From: Letharia columbiana
Taxonomy: Eukaryota; Ascomycota; Lecanoromycetes; Lecanorales; Parmeliaceae
DNA length: 64,000 nt
Assembly: GCF_014066305.1 (NCBI RefSeq)
Contig: NW_023501037.1
Coordinates: forward strand, 1,054,501 to 1,118,500
Direction: 5' to 3'
Shown: piece by piece, positions 20,839-32,904 of the stretch
Layout of the letters: the number at the start of each line of letters is the position of its first letter
How positions within the stretch are numbered: position 1 is the stretch's first letter
Translations under genes and position numbers: made by a program
Notes under the pieces: model-generated
Told to the model about the DNA's origin: nothing
The model's input: the letters and a program-made list of their open reading frames with translations, nothing else
The model's database searches: none

Positions 20839-23231
20839 CTCTCTCCTCGGATCAAAAGATAGATTTGGCAGCAGAACGCAAGAGCTCGAATTTTTGAGAA
20901 TAGATAGAAAGTGGAGAATTTACAACATTGAGATGAATGCAACGAGGAGGATGATTAGTTGGCAAGCAAGAAATTGGCTGTAGCACTTTGTCATATAGGA
21001 TCATAGACTGTCGGCTGTGTACTTGGCACCTTCTGAATGAAGGATTTCATGTGCCCCAAAAGGCAGGTTGGGTCAGATTTTGGTTGAGCCGGATCGCGGG
21101 CGTTAAATCCGCACACATGTCCGAGATTCTCTGTGGTGTGTGGGAGATACCCGTGGATAAAAAAGTCATCCACGGGGACTATACTTGCTCACAGCTTGCG
21201 GTAGCATTCATATCATGGGCAAATGCCTCCAATAAAATCGCATAAAACTTTCCATGGAGAACGTCGTCGCCTACATACACCCCGTCGCCGCCTATGAAAC
21301 CCACGCTAATGCAGCACTACTATTGGAGGCTATACCGAGTTGATTTCTTTCGGTTTGTATTTGTGACCGAGGCGAGGCCTTTCATTTGACCATATCTTCC
21401 ACCTTTACACAAATTAACGTCTCCCTTAGCACACATCCCCCTTCTGCTTTCAGTTATTCTCCTTTGAATTCTTGTTCTCAAGCAGCTGTTCCAAAAACAG
21501 AGGCCAAATGTTCCATCGCTTGCCATAGTGGCAAGAATTAGGATAACATTTCTGTCACATCGTCTCATCAACGATCATGAGAACTCAACGAGGTCATAGG
21601 GTACGTGATCAAGAAGACCGTGAGGTCAAGCGACAGTGAATTTTGTGTGCAGGATGGTGGGCTGCCAGCCGGGGCAATGATTTGATTGACGGTGCCACAG
21701 GAAATACGGGGGATGACGAAGGTGGTAGAAAGGGGTTGAGGAAGTAGCATAAGTAGTAGTAGCAGTTGATGTCTATACTCATGGAGAACATGTATTATTC
21801 CTGGGCAAGACGTTTTCTTCATGAGAAGGTGTATGCTACTTGACGATTCATTGCGTATGAGATGAGTGCTACAGTACAATGACTAAGTTTACGAGAAGTC
21901 CCCATGGATAATTATTCTATCCGTGGGTGAGACATGGTGTCCATGGATAATATACCCTATCCATCGATGAATGACATGCAACATATGCTATCTATAACCA
22001 TCAAGAGTCCAAACCATGCTCCATGCAACAGACGTAATTCGAATATCACATCTCATATATGGGTTTTGATTGCAGCTCAACAGGATACTTTGTCCCGTAT
22101 CGCCGTAGCCAAGTCGGCGCCTCCTCTTATCACTTCGCTATTTTGATTACTATTCCCCTAGTACTTCCTCTTCAAGCACTCCGATGGCCTCAAGGACACA
22201 GTATCCTGCTTCACGAATGTCGATCGAGAGACCGGAACCTCTAGCATGCCACGTGGAAGATTTGTTCGCGCTTGAACAGGTACAAGCTTGTAACCCTTTT
22301 GAAATTTTCTCCCTCGCGAGATTGCTTTCGGCCCCGGCTCCTCGATAGTGGTTGTGGACAAGCTAACATCCTTGACTACATCTATCTGGGATGTCCACTG
22401 GCGAGTCGAGGTCCTCTTCAAGTGGGATCATGGTCCTAGGTCATCAAAATCGGCATCTCGGTCTGTTGGACGCTATGCTCAAACGTGTCTGTCTATGCGA
22501 GTAAAGCATTCTTGGACTTTCTTAACCTTGCTCTTCCCGTAGCCTCCAATGATCGTAGCAAACCTAATACATGTCATGTACCTCTGCTGTGGGACCGCCC
22601 TTGATTACTGAGCGTTCCGCGCCTACTGGCTTTGTTGAGCGAAGGTCCTAGTGGTTTGATCAGCTCGCTGCTTATGACAAAGAGCTCAAAGTCGGGAGGT
22701 AGAAAAGGTGCTTGGAATAAAGCTGGCTATTAGTGTTGTTGGGGGTATTTAGTTCGTATTAGGTTCGATTCCTAATGGCGCTGGTACAATGGTGTTGCGG
22801 TGCTTCTTTATTTTCTATTAGCTGTATGGTATGTATGAAGGGCAGGAAGAGACATTGACAAGGCTCTGATGGAAGCATAGCAGGATGCTTCCTCACTACC
22901 TCAATCCTCTAGCAGCCTTGTACGAGTTACCTAGGTACCTCAGGTAATGGAGATCTGGTGGATCATTGAGTGTCTGTACTCTAGCTCGTCACGCTCGTCT
23001 ACGAGTAGAAACCTTAGCGGCGGCTCTGCGGGACGATCTTTGTGCCCCGCTATGTCGATTTCTGAGACAGAAGCCTATCCTCATCTCCTCTTTCTCTACC
23101 TACTTGCCTAAGTCTCTGACTTTTGTGTATTCGTAGGATCAGGTTTATATGATCTTGCCCTTCGCTTTTTCGCCTTTGAGTTCAGCTTTCTGGCTATTGA
23201 GACGTCCCTGCTACGACTCCTCGCTACCACA
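20839..23231. other. 2.4 kb gene-poor stretch with palindromes
   Basis: No gene could be supported. Three related imperfect palindromes with CCC(A/G)TGGATA arms lie at 21151-21177, 21901-21927 and 21940-21967. A perfect tRNA-like T-arm (ATTAGG TTCGATT CCTAAT) is at 22758-22776 but lacks a matching acceptor or anticodon arm. A reverse frame at 22158-22421 (87 codons) has no recognised similarity. The right end should hold the TAF12 promoter. Confidence 0.5.
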
Positions 23232-25117
23232 ATGGACAACCCAAACCCCAACGCCGCTCAACAGGGTAACAGTCTCCCTCCAATTACTAGCTTGATCAGA
23301 CCCGAGCAAATACCCAAACTTCCACACTTTCCCGAGCATCAAAAGGAGAAATACATTGAAGGCATCAGAAAACTATGGGACACTATCGATACAACCTCCA
23401 TAGGTTCGGAGCCATATCAAACCGCATATAAAAAGCTCATCGAGGTTACCCTCAATATCAAAGCAAAAATCAACAAAACAAGACAGGATGCTATGGCATT
23501 GCAGGCTGCGAATGGTGGTCAGCAAAGCGCCGCTCGGCCCACGAGCTCTGGGCAGCAGGTTCCACTACCGGACGCTCGATTACCGGCGCAACACATGCAA
23601 GCTGGAATTCAACCACAGACTCAAGGACCATTCTCTGAGAAGGTAATCCAGAAAGTCAGGGAGCTTGATATTCAAGCGCCACCCCAGGTTATCGCAACTG
23701 AAGGTCCAGAACGTGCAAAGCAGTGGGTGAAAGACACACAGAATAAGTACGCACAACAATTAAAGACACTCGAGGAGGCGTTGAAGAAGCTCGGAGATAT
23801 CAAGCAAATCTTTGCTCGAGGACAAAATTCAGATAGGCCTCTCAACGAGCAAGAGGTGCGAGGGCTTCAAGGTCAGCAGACTCAGGTGGAGCAAATCCAG
23901 AAACAATCGAGAGAGCAAATAACACAGTTCGTGAACTCGCAAAGAGCGCTGAAAGATCGACAAGTGCAAGGCAAGCCTACCAATCCTGACAACAACGCCT
24001 TCGACCAATCGCGCGCATCAAATGCTCAGCCGGTGAAACAAGAGCCTAATCAAGGCATGGGAGGTCTACCTCAAGTATCCCAAGAATCTCTAGGCCAACC
24101 ACACACAGTAAGCTCCGCCCTTGATGCTGCCAGAAATCAACCCCACCCAGGCCCTGCCTCTGCAATGAGTCCGCAGAACAATGGGCAGCCATCACGACCA
24201 CCAGTGAATCAGCTGCCGATTGCACGCCCTCAGCCTAACCAGATGCCAAATCCAATCGCACATCCACCTCTGAACATTAATACCAACTCTCGGCCCCCAG
24301 AAAAGCAAGACAACTCACCACACGCCGCACCTCCACATTCATCAGCTATGCCATCTAACGCACAAGAGCCCGTCCCGCTTTCTCATCAAGCTGCTATGGA
24401 GCAAGCACGATCGTACTCTCACCCAAACATCCAGCAATCTACACCTGTCGCCACACATGGTCACCCTACTCATGATCAACGAAACCAGCGCGACCCTCAA
24501 AACAATCATGCTAAGATGCCCATCCCTAAAGACCTCAACCTTCAGCCCACCCAGCCGGTGTCCATGGGCCCATCGAGGCCCACTTTGACTAACGGCCCCG
24601 TTGCAATGGGCCCCATGGGTCAGCCAGCTATTCAGAGGCATCCTGGTTATGTGCTCGAGGGTGAAGGGGAAAGAGTACTTAGCAAGAAGAAGCTGGAGGA
24701 GCTGGTCAGGCAGGTCACTGGTGGCACAGGAGGTGAAGGTGAGGAGGGTGAAGGGTTGACCGCTGAAGTTGAAGAGGTGAGGCCTGCTTCGATACATTCA
24801 CTATCACTATAGCTTCACTTTAGCTTTCTTCTTTCCGGCTCATGCTAATGCCAAATTAGACACTTCTCCAGGTTGCTGATGACTTCGTCGATCAAGTCAT
24901 TGTCGCCGCCTGCCGCCTTGCAAAACTCCGCCAGTCTTCAACCCTCGAACTCCGCGACCTCCAGCTCATTCTCGAGCGCAACTATAACATCCGCGTGCCT
25001 GGCTACGCTTCCGACGAGTTGCGTACTGTCAAGAAAACACAGCCTACTCCGGGTTGGGCTCAGAAGTTGAGTGCCGTTCAAGCTGCTAAAGTTACTGGGG
25101 GCAAGGGGGATTTGTGA
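23232..25117 (+). CDS. TAF12: TFIID/SAGA subunit TAF12
   Basis: Two exons, 23232-24776 and 24872-25117, with a 95 bp intron (GTGAGG ... TTCTCCAG); 596 residues. The intron splits the histone fold: exon 1 ends ...[15 protein letters not shown]...VEE and exon 2 continues [40 protein letters not shown]. Unspliced, the frame would stop at 24812 and lose most of the fold. The N-terminal 450 residues are Q/P/N-rich and low-complexity, with a folded patch at residues 20-75 ([20 protein letters not shown]). TAF12 pairs with TAF4 in TFIID and with Ada1 in SAGA through an H2B-like fold (family knowledge). The long glutamine-rich N-terminus is usual for filamentous fungi. Confidence 0.93.
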
Positions 25118-26310
25118 GACGAGAATTACATCAAGGCAGGCTTTACTTTGCATGTGGCAATGCAAGCCGAATTTGGCGTTCTAAAGGAGTAAGGGCACTA
25201 AAGGCGCATATTGACGCTGCATGATACCAGGTGCTGAGAGGACAACATGGAAGATGTCACGCATTTTCACAAAGTGAGAAAATTTGCTGGGAAGGTCCCG
25301 ACAGCTCAGCGAGATATCGATAGGTTCCAGGTGCTTTCCTGACCTGCCTTGAAGGACGTCTGTCAAAATCGTTGCGCTTGATTGACTGTCTTGACTGCAT
25401 ATTGAAACACCAACGAGTCAATTCTGTGCGCATGCGAGAAATCAATAATCTCCGTGTTTACAAAGCTCGGATGGATATCCAGGTTTCCTGAATAACGTCG
25501 AGTGCGCTAAGGCTGCGGTGAATTTCCTTCCTTTCTTGGTGAGATTCTTTCTCGTTTTATTCGGCTTCTGACCCTGAGAGGGCGAATGTGAGGATAACAA
25601 AAGATGCGGCCGTCGCAACGCTCGAATACTTTTGAATGTTCGCATTTGCGGAAGCAACAGCAAAATCAAATCTAGGCAAGTGATTGCGCTATAGGTATGT
25701 GCACACATCTTTGATTTGGGCTATTGAGGAGGCTGGTGTCCGAAGGGAGTCCAGCAAACTTTGGAGAGCTCATGGGGTGGCTCGTGGCGGGAGGGAACTC
25801 TGAAAACGTTGGAGAGCTTATGGACGCTTCTTGCTATGAGCGGTCATTACTAACAGAAGAATTGCAAAAGTGATATTCCAAGATTGATCAACGTAACTCA
25901 ATGCCCACAGATCGCAACAGCCTGCTGTCTCTCTGAGAAGACTGTGAATCTTGTTGACCAGGTAGCTCTACTACAGAAGACGCCGCGTTAACGTGTTCTC
26001 TCCAATTTTTCCGTGCCGTCTGTTTCAGCTCGAAAATACAGGGGAGACTCACTTTCGAAGCCAGGCATCTTCATGGTATAGCGGACTCGATGCCTAATAC
26101 ATCATCCTTTATGTACCAATACTTTGGCTCAGCGCGGCCAAGGATTAGCGTGCAACTGCGTTTCCGTTTTGCTATTCAGCAATATTGAAAAAGCAACAGC
26201 CCGAGTCGCTGCGATTGACGGCATCCTCTCGAGAAGTAATCGGCGCCGAAGGATGGTCATGGGACATTACATGGTTCCTTGTAGGTAAGCATCGACACAG
26301 CAAATGTGCT
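25118..26310. other. Intergenic between convergent TAF12 and SPC34
   Basis: About 1.2 kb with no supported gene. A short direct repeat, TTGGAGAGCT(C/T)ATGG, occurs near 25764 and 25811. The remainder shows only short random frames and presumably the two 3' UTRs. Confidence 0.45.
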
Positions 26311-27184
26311 TCACCTCAATAATCCCCCTAGGTCTCGCTCCATCCCTTTGACCCGATCCTCCAGCTGGCGTTTCTTCTTCTCAAGCTCTCGAATCTCGTC
26401 GTCTTCTCTTCTTATGTCTTCTTCGGTGACATGTATTTCCCCCTGGCCCTCAGCAGCATTCGCATCCTCTTCCTCTAGAGCTTCGTCGTCGCCGTCATCA
26501 AAGTCTTCATCACCATCATTGTGCTTGTTCATCTTTGCCAATTGCGCCATCTGTCTGGACACTTTCGATTCGTATCGAGCGATAGAGGAGTTGAGTTGTT
26601 CGTAGCGGGAGCGCAGAGATACGATCCTCTCAGCGGCCCCAGCTATTGGACTAGAAAAATATCAGCTTTGGATGATTTCCAAGTCTAAAGGGGACGTACT
26701 AGACAGAGCATAATTTCTCCGCTCCCTTGAGCAAGAGGTTCACGTCGATTTCTCCCCGCTCTTTGCCTTCCTTTGCGCCCTCTTTCCGTATTTGCTCTCC
26801 TAATTCACCTCCTAGAAGTGTAGCTACTGCTGATCTCGGCTTCTGACTCCTCATTAAACCGTTGCCATTTCCGTAACGATCCCCAGTGCCGTTCATGCCA
26901 TGGACTGTGCTACGGCGAGCAAGACTTGCAGCGGAAGGATGTGAGCCTCGTTCAGGCTCGGCAAGTGTAAATAAAGCTCGTTCATGTGCTTCAGTGTCCC
27001 GAATTAGAGCTGTAATATCATGGGAATGTAGTAAGGCATTGGTGAAGATCTTGGGTGTAGGAAATCTACAATAGGTGCATTAGCTCGCAATTGTGCGTGG
27101 AGTCTCCCCTGAGACTTACGGAAGCTCTGCAATTGCGACAGAAGACAACGAGATCTGCTCCAGATGAGTCTCCAGGAGCGTCAT
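26311..27184 (-). CDS. SPC34: DASH complex subunit SPC34
   Basis: Three exons, 27184-27120, 27065-26700 and 26650-26311, introns 54 and 49 bp; 256 residues. Splicing gives MTLLETHLEQISLSSVAIAE, LPFPTPKIFTNALLHSHDIT and ALIRDTEAHERALFTL, the conserved Spc34 N-terminus, followed by SAVATLLGGELGEQI and VNLLLKGAEKLCSVYPI. The C-terminal third is an acidic stretch (DEDFDDGDDEALEEED) and a coiled coil (DDEIRELEKKKRQLEDRVK). Spc34 is part of the Dam1/DASH ring that couples kinetochores to microtubules (family knowledge). The gene is divergent from RPN3, sharing about 535 bp. Confidence 0.92.
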
Positions 27185-27719
27185 TGTCTATCAATGTCCT
27201 CAAAGGCAGAGTGATGATGGGTGTTGTCTTTCTTGCTGTTTCTGATCACGCGCTTCGGCCACTCGATGTCGTGTATGTAAATTGCATCATAACAGCAGTA
27301 TTTCTTGTCCTCAAGTAATCAACGTAATAGGCAGGATCACGACCGAGCACGACTCAGCATCTCAGATCATCCTCTCCAAGTTCACTACTACATTCCTGGG
27401 TCTGGATCTTTTTTCTTTCTCATTCACTCAATCAAGATTGTGCTTAGATTTCAGACACTGTGATTCGCGCTGGGTGAAGTGATTTATTCTTAGGCGCGGC
27501 CGACTGAGCTTCACCTCTCCGCTCCCTAACCACCAGGTGCAACCTTCTACAACTCGATCCTCTCGTATCGGTGTTTTTCTGTGACTTCTTCTCCAACACC
27601 GAATACTCTAGCCTTACTCAATTCTACACACAAGAAGATCAACAGCTACACAACACTAAAGCTCTGGTGTCGCATTCGCCCCTCGGTGTTCATCACCTAA
27701 GCTTTTCGGCTTTTCCACC
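27185..27719. promoter_or_regulatory. Bidirectional promoter region SPC34/RPN3
   Basis: 535 bp between two divergent starts. It holds pyrimidine-rich tracts just upstream of RPN3 (CTTTTCGGCTTTTCCACC before the ATG), as is common for fungal housekeeping promoters. No specific proteasome-associated control element (GGTGGCAAA) was found by eye. Confidence 0.4.
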
Positions 27720-29787
27720 ATGCCGGGCGAGAGACGGAACCTCAGGTCCACCAAAGACACTTCATCATCTACAAACGGCGAGGAACCACGATCAAATTCC
27801 CAAAGCTCCAGCTCCAACAAGGATCAGCCAGTGCCCACCACCAGAGCAACGTCATCAAAAGGCAAGACCTTACCTACGAAGAAGGCTTCGGGAAAGGAGG
27901 GAGCTGAGGACAAGCCACATACAAATGGGACGGAGCCGGTGGAGAATGGCATCAACGGGACTGAAGATGTTGATATGGTAGATGACGGGTCCGAAAAGGT
28001 CAAAGTAGGGACAAATAAAGAGGGCGAGGACGAGATGACCTTGGTTGTGCCACCGCCGAAGAGCTCAAAGCTGTCAGGAGAGCCTAACAAAGATGAAGAG
28101 GGTGATGTTGCAATGGAGAACACCAATAAGAGCGATAACATTAGCTCTGAGCTCGATCCTAGAGCTAAAGCTGTTGCAGGTAAGTGTTAAAGTGCAATTA
28201 TATCGGTTCTTGTCACATTGTGTGCAAGATCATGATGATAAGCTAACCAGATTATTCCAGACGTCAAAGCAAACTTCGCATTGTTAGAACGCGCTGTTGC
28301 GCAGTTCGATGCCCGTTTCACTTTACGAGTCCTTCGGTCTATCTCATCTATTCGGAAACACCTGGCGCCAGATCTTCTCGCCCAAGTCATTACAGAAACT
28401 TACACCTCAACAAGCTCTGTTGCAAAGACCCTTTTGGCTGCTTTAGGAAAAGAAGATGCGTCGTTCGAGGGCCCAGATGCACTTTCAGAAATGGACATCG
28501 ACACACAGACAAAGGACAAGCCCCAAACCACAAGCAAGTCAACCACTCTCCCGAAAGACGTCCTCCCAGAGGTGGACACTTATCTATCAATCCTTGTCCA
28601 AATTCATCTCTATGATACTAAAGCGACCGAATTCGGGGCCAAATTCTCCAGCAACCTCGTGGAGAGACTTCGCTCCCTGAACCGTCGTACTCTAGATGCC
28701 TTGTCTTCCCGGGTTTACTATTACTACTCTCTCTTCTTTGAGCAGCTTGCCCCACTACCTCCTTCGCCTATGGCATCCGCTGTGTCCATCCGCCCCCATT
28801 TGCTGGCCGCACTTCGAACCTCGGTTTTACGGAAGGACCAAGACACCCGCGCTACCGTTACTACCCTTTTACTACGAAATTACCTATCAACATCTCACAT
28901 TACTCAAGCCGATCTGCTAATATCGCACTCTGAATTTCCTGCAGCTGCCTCGAACAACCAAATCGCTCGATACCTCTACTATCTTGGCCGGATACGGGCA
29001 ATTCAACTGTCATACACCGAGGCCCATGAGCATTTAGTTGGCGCTACTCGCAAGTCACCCGCAACACCAAGTGCAGGTGGCTTCTACCAGGCGGCTTCAA
29101 AGTTGTTGGTCGTAGTTGAGCTCCTTATGGGAGACATTCCAGACCGAGCCATATTCCGCCAACCGAGTCTCGAGCATGCCATGGAGCCTTACTTGAGCCT
29201 TGTCCAGGCCGTACGTGTTGGCAAGATTGAAGGATTTCTCAACGTTGTCCAGACACATAATGCTTTGTTCAGACGCGACGGTACCTATACTCTGATCCTT
29301 CGTTTGCGCCAAAATGTCATCAAAACTGGAATCCGTATGATGTCTCTGTCGTACGCCAAGATCTCATTGCGGGACATCTGCTTGAAGCTAGACCTGGAGA
29401 GCGAGCAATCGGCAGAGTATATTGTGGCCAAAGCAATCCGAGATGGGGTCATTGAGGCTTCCATCGACCATGAGCATGGTTTCATGAAAAGCAAGGAGCT
29501 TGGCGATGTCTATGCTACCCGTGAGCCTGGCGAAGCCTTCCACGACAGAATTAGAGCGTGCCTCGGTCTGCATGATGAAAGCGTAAAGGTAGGTTGAACT
29601 CGCACGTGTGCCGTGTCTGAGTGAACAGCTGACATGAATCCAGGCAATGCGGTATCCTATGAACCAACATCGACTGGAGTTGAAGAACGCTCAAGAAGCT
29701 CGTGAGCGCGAGAGAGAGTTAGCAAAGGACATTGTCGAAGGCGAGATGGATGACGATGACGCCAGTGGAGACTTCGAAGGAATGTGA
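27720..29787 (+). CDS. RPN3: 26S proteasome lid subunit RPN3
   Basis: Three exons, 27720-28179, 28261-29588 and 29644-29787, introns 81 and 55 bp; 643 residues. The N-terminal 150 residues are Ser/Thr/Lys-rich and disordered. The body shows the Rpn3 helical repeats (NFALLERAVAQFDARFTLRV, RTLDALSSRVYYYYSLFFEQ) and a C-terminal PCI domain (LRLRQNVIKTGIRMMSLSYA; DLESEQSAEYIVAKAIRDGV). Exon 3 supplies AMRYPMNQHRLELKNAQEAR and an acidic end. Rpn3 (PSMD3) is a structural lid subunit that helps dock Rpn11 and binds Rpn12 (family knowledge); the gene for Rpn12 is also in this window, at 45.3 kb. Confidence 0.95.
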
Positions 29788-30253
29788 AGACTCGAAAGTC
29801 AGGACAACTGTCCATCACCAGACACTGATCATTTGCATTGGAAGATTTGCGAGAGCTTAGGCGGTTCACCCCTGTGTTACTACCTATCTGAGGTCTTCGA
29901 GGTATCACCCTTTTAGCAGCATTTGGCGCCAGCGAGTTTAAGTACTCGCATGGGCTTTAATCACCCCTTGTGTACTTCACATACCCATGCTCTGGTGGCA
30001 CTACCACGGCGCACCACCGCAGCATACAAATAGAAGTCTCAATAGCATTTTTTAAACCCTGTTTCTCTCACAGAAAGTTCATTCATTCTTGTAGCCACGG
30101 TTCGAATGCCTACTTTCATCTTAGTAGTGGACTTCGAGGTAGCAAAGTCCTTCTGCCAAACAACACCTTTACATTGCCGTCCGGTAGTTTTACCTGAGCC
30201 ATGCTCATTTACAAGGATAGCTTTTCCCGCGAAATGCAGGTGTCGTAGCTACC
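29788..30253. other. Intergenic RPN3 to AVO2
   Basis: About 465 bp, with RPN3 3' UTR and the AVO2 promoter and leader. Nothing else was seen. Confidence 0.45.
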
Positions 30254-31244
30254 ATGTGAGTCCGTCATTCCAAACATACTCACCAGCTCGATCCTAACAA
30301 ACCGGAGGGTTGACGTCTCCATCCGCATCCGCCGAGCCATCCACCTCGAAGACCTCACCCTTCTTCAACGCATCATCAAGAACAATCCCGAGAGCCTGCA
30401 GAACCCGGATTTCGCAGACAATGGCAACACCTCGCTCCACCTAGCTGCGCAACTGGGACTATTGGATATAGCCGTGAGCAAGCCAAACCGTCTCGCGCGT
30501 CTTTGCTTGAGCGGTGGTAGGAGCAAATTCCCTAATGATGGGGCCAGGAGTTCCTCATAGACGCCGGTCACGAAGACGACGGTATCAGCAAGAATGCCAA
30601 CTGGGACACCCCGCTCTTGCTCGCGGTGGAAACATCGGAGGCCGTAGCCACGCTCCTAGCGATGAGGTTTCCGCGCTGTGTCCCGTGGAAGAACAAGCAG
30701 GGCGCTGACTCTGTATGGCCCCTTCCCCGTCCCCCGTCCCCCACATCCTATCTTCCTCTGCGCTATCGCCCTCTTCTCGGACCCCCGCTGACACCAGGCT
30801 CTCTGCCTGCAGCTGATGCTCACCTCCCGCACCCCGCACACCGCCCTGCTGACCCACCTCCTCACGCTTTCCCCCTCCCCGACCTCCCCCCTTGCCTCCA
30901 CGGACACGTCGGGCAACACACCCCTGCACTACGCCTCCGCGTACGGGCAGCTCAAATCCATCCGCACGCTCCTCGAACACGGCGCCGATGCCGCGGCGCG
31001 TAATGCTTGGAGTTGGACGCCTGTCAGTTACAGCGCGAGTGTGCAGGCGGAGGTGTATTTTAAGGGGTTGGTGAATGCGGCGGAGAGGGAGAGGGAGGGG
31101 ATGGCCACGGTTACTGGAGCGAGGAGCAGGGGTGGCAGTGGGCCGAAGATGGTGAGGATGGTTAGTGCGGAGGAGGGAGAGGAGTTTGAGAGAATGAGAA
31201 GGAGTGGCGAGAGTGGAAGGGTAAGAGCTGGTAGTGGCGGCTGA
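30254..31244 (+). CDS. AVO2: Ankyrin-repeat protein, AVO2-like TORC2 subunit
   Basis: Proposed exons are 30254-30255, 30308-30473, 30548-30712 and 30813-31244; 254 residues. The body is certain: SIRIRRAIHLEDLTLLQRII, NNPESLQNPDFADNGNTSLH, then ankyrin repeats (HEDDGISKNANWDTPLLLAV; NTPLHYASAYGQLKSIRTLL) and WSWTPVSYSASVQAEVYFKG. This order and the C-terminal motif match fungal Avo2. The start is unusual: no ATG precedes the first repeat within exon 2, but splicing AT|GTGAGT to CCGGAG|G, with a CTAAC branch site just upstream, creates an ATG split by a 52 bp intron. Avo2 is a non-essential TORC2 component at the plasma membrane in yeast (family knowledge). The sequence is GC-rich toward the 3' end. 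Confidence 0.8.
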
Positions 31245-31413
31245 ATAGATAGAAAGCTGGTGAAAGCTTTTATCCAGAAGCGACAATGCTAGGGTATATT
31301 CTATGGTCTCTATATGAGTAGCGGATACAACACCGAAGTATATTTACAATGAAGCCCAGAGATGGCTGCTGTGAAGATGCGTTTATGTGTACACCCCTTG
31401 GAAAGCTCCGGCA

Positions 31414-32784
31414 TCATTTCCTTCTCTTCATCGTCTTCACGCACATCTCTAGCAGCCCTTCCTTGGCCTCCGAGTCCGGGAATCTGGAGATAGCATAAGC
31501 AGCTTTATCGGCATAATCCTGCGCCAATGCCCGGGTCTGTTCCAGACCGTCACTGCGCGCTACCAGGTCCCTCGCCATTTGCACGTCTCCGTCTACAGCG
31601 AACTTTCGTCCAACGAGGACGCCTAGCTGCTGGTTGTCTCTCCAGGCGAAAAGCAAAGGCGCGGTTGCTAAACCGAGCTCCAGATCTGCCCCGGCGGGTT
31701 TTCCGAGAGATTCGCTGGTGGTCGTGTAGTCGAGCATGTCGTCGACGAGCTGGAAGGCTAAACCCAGGTTCTTGCCATACGAGTAGGCTGCTTCTACCGT
31801 TTCTGGGGAGTTCTGGCCGAGCAATGCAGCTGCTCGACAGGATTTGCTAATTAGACTTGCCGATTTGAGGTAAGTCTTTTGGATGTAGTACGAAAGGGTG
31901 TCCTCTGTCCACGTGGGGTTTGTTTCATCCAAAGCAGTATTTTTCAATTGCATGAATTCCCCTTCAACGAGGTTCGCTATCACGGTGGCCAAGAGTTCAA
32001 TCACCTCCGCGTCCCTGAGTCTCGCTAACGCCACTGAAGCTCTCCCTAGAAGAAAGTCCCCTGCTAGGACCGCCATCTTGTTCCCAAAGGACACATTCGC
32101 CGAGGGCAAAGATCTCCGGACGATAGAATTGTCAATCACGTCATCGTGGAGCAATGAAGCAGTGTGTATAAGCTCCGTTATCTCTGCTAGCCGTCTCTGT
32201 GAGGGAAGTATATCGGAGCCTTCTGAATTATACGCGGCCTCGATTGAGGCAGCAGAGAGCGGATCATTAGACGGAGAGGACGGATTGACATCTGAAAGGA
32301 CCGCAGGAGGTGAGATTGGGCTATCAATCGTAGATGCCGTAGGTATAGAGGGGTGCCGTGATGCTCTGGGTGTGAAAGCAGTCGCTTGGGACATTAGGAG
32401 AACGAGCAAAGGTCGTATATGTTTCCCTTCGGAGTGAGTGTAGTATTTCGCCACTGTATCTAGCATTGGATGCCCGGATCCCAGCAACTGCTGTATGTTT
32501 TTTGTGAGGAACTTCAGCTCTTTCCCTACAATCCGGAGAGGATCCACCGAAACTCCTGCAAGCCGGGGATCTGTCTTGGGAGTTCCATTGAGCACGTGTT
32601 GGGCAGCTGACACCGCCTGCGCCAATGTTGATTGATGTCGTCGACGCGCTGGGGGGTATTGTGTCGTCGAACACAGACTTCTCGTCAAGTCACCGCTTTT
32701 GCGGAGACATCCAGAGCATATGTATGGTCTCCATTGCGGTGTACTTCTCTGACTTTTGAAGAGAGACTGCAAGCGACCTTTCAT
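31414..32784 (-). CDS. COQ1: Polyprenyl diphosphate synthase COQ1
   Basis: Single exon, 456 residues, starting at the only in-frame ATG (32784); the frame is open 36 codons further but begins with GTG. The N-terminus (MKGRLQSLFKSQRS...) is basic and hydroxylated, fitting a mitochondrial targeting peptide. Trans-prenyltransferase motifs are intact: the first Asp-rich motif LLHDDVID (DDxxD at 214-218) and the second LVDDMLDYT (DDxxD at 348-352), plus GKHIRPLLVLL. A Ser/Pro-rich insert of about 55 residues precedes the first motif, as in other fungal Coq1 proteins. It makes the polyprenyl tail of coenzyme Q (family knowledge). It is divergent from the VMA12-like gene across an extreme AT-rich tract. 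Confidence 0.95.
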   Translation of the reverse strand: MKGRLQSLFKSQRSTPQWRPYICSGCLRKSGDLTRSLCSTTQYPPARRRHQSTLAQAVSAAQHVLNGTPKTDPRLAGVSVDPLRIVGKELKFLTKNIQQLLGSGHPMLDTVAKYYTHSEGKHIRPLLVLLMSQATAFTPRASRHPSIPTASTIDSPISPPAVLSDVNPSSPSNDPLSAASIEAAYNSEGSDILPSQRRLAEITELIHTASLLHDDVIDNSIVRRSLPSANVSFGNKMAVLAGDFLLGRASVALARLRDAEVIELLATVIANLVEGEFMQLKNTALDETNPTWTEDTLSYYIQKTYLKSASLISKSCRAAALLGQNSPETVEAAYSYGKNLGLAFQLVDDMLDYTTTSESLGKPAGADLELGLATAPLLFAWRDNQQLGVLVGRKFAVDGDVQMARDLVARSDGLEQTRALAQDYADKAAYAISRFPDSEAKEGLLEMCVKTMKRRK

Positions 32785-32904
32785 GCTCAACAACGAGGCC
32801 AAATCAACCCATATAGAAGAGGGATTAACCGTTGGGAGCTCAACTTCTATTTGGAAACTATGACAAGATGTAAATTTGGGATAGCGGCACACCGATACTT
32901 TATA

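Noticed and set aside
22158..22421. 87-codon reverse frame in the 2.4 kb gene-poor stretch
   Set aside because: No ATG context or recognised similarity; compositional look-alike only.
22758..22776. tRNA-like T-arm (GG TTCGATT CC with extended stem)
   Set aside because: No matching 7 bp acceptor stem, D-arm or anticodon arm could be placed around it, so it is not called as a tRNA gene.
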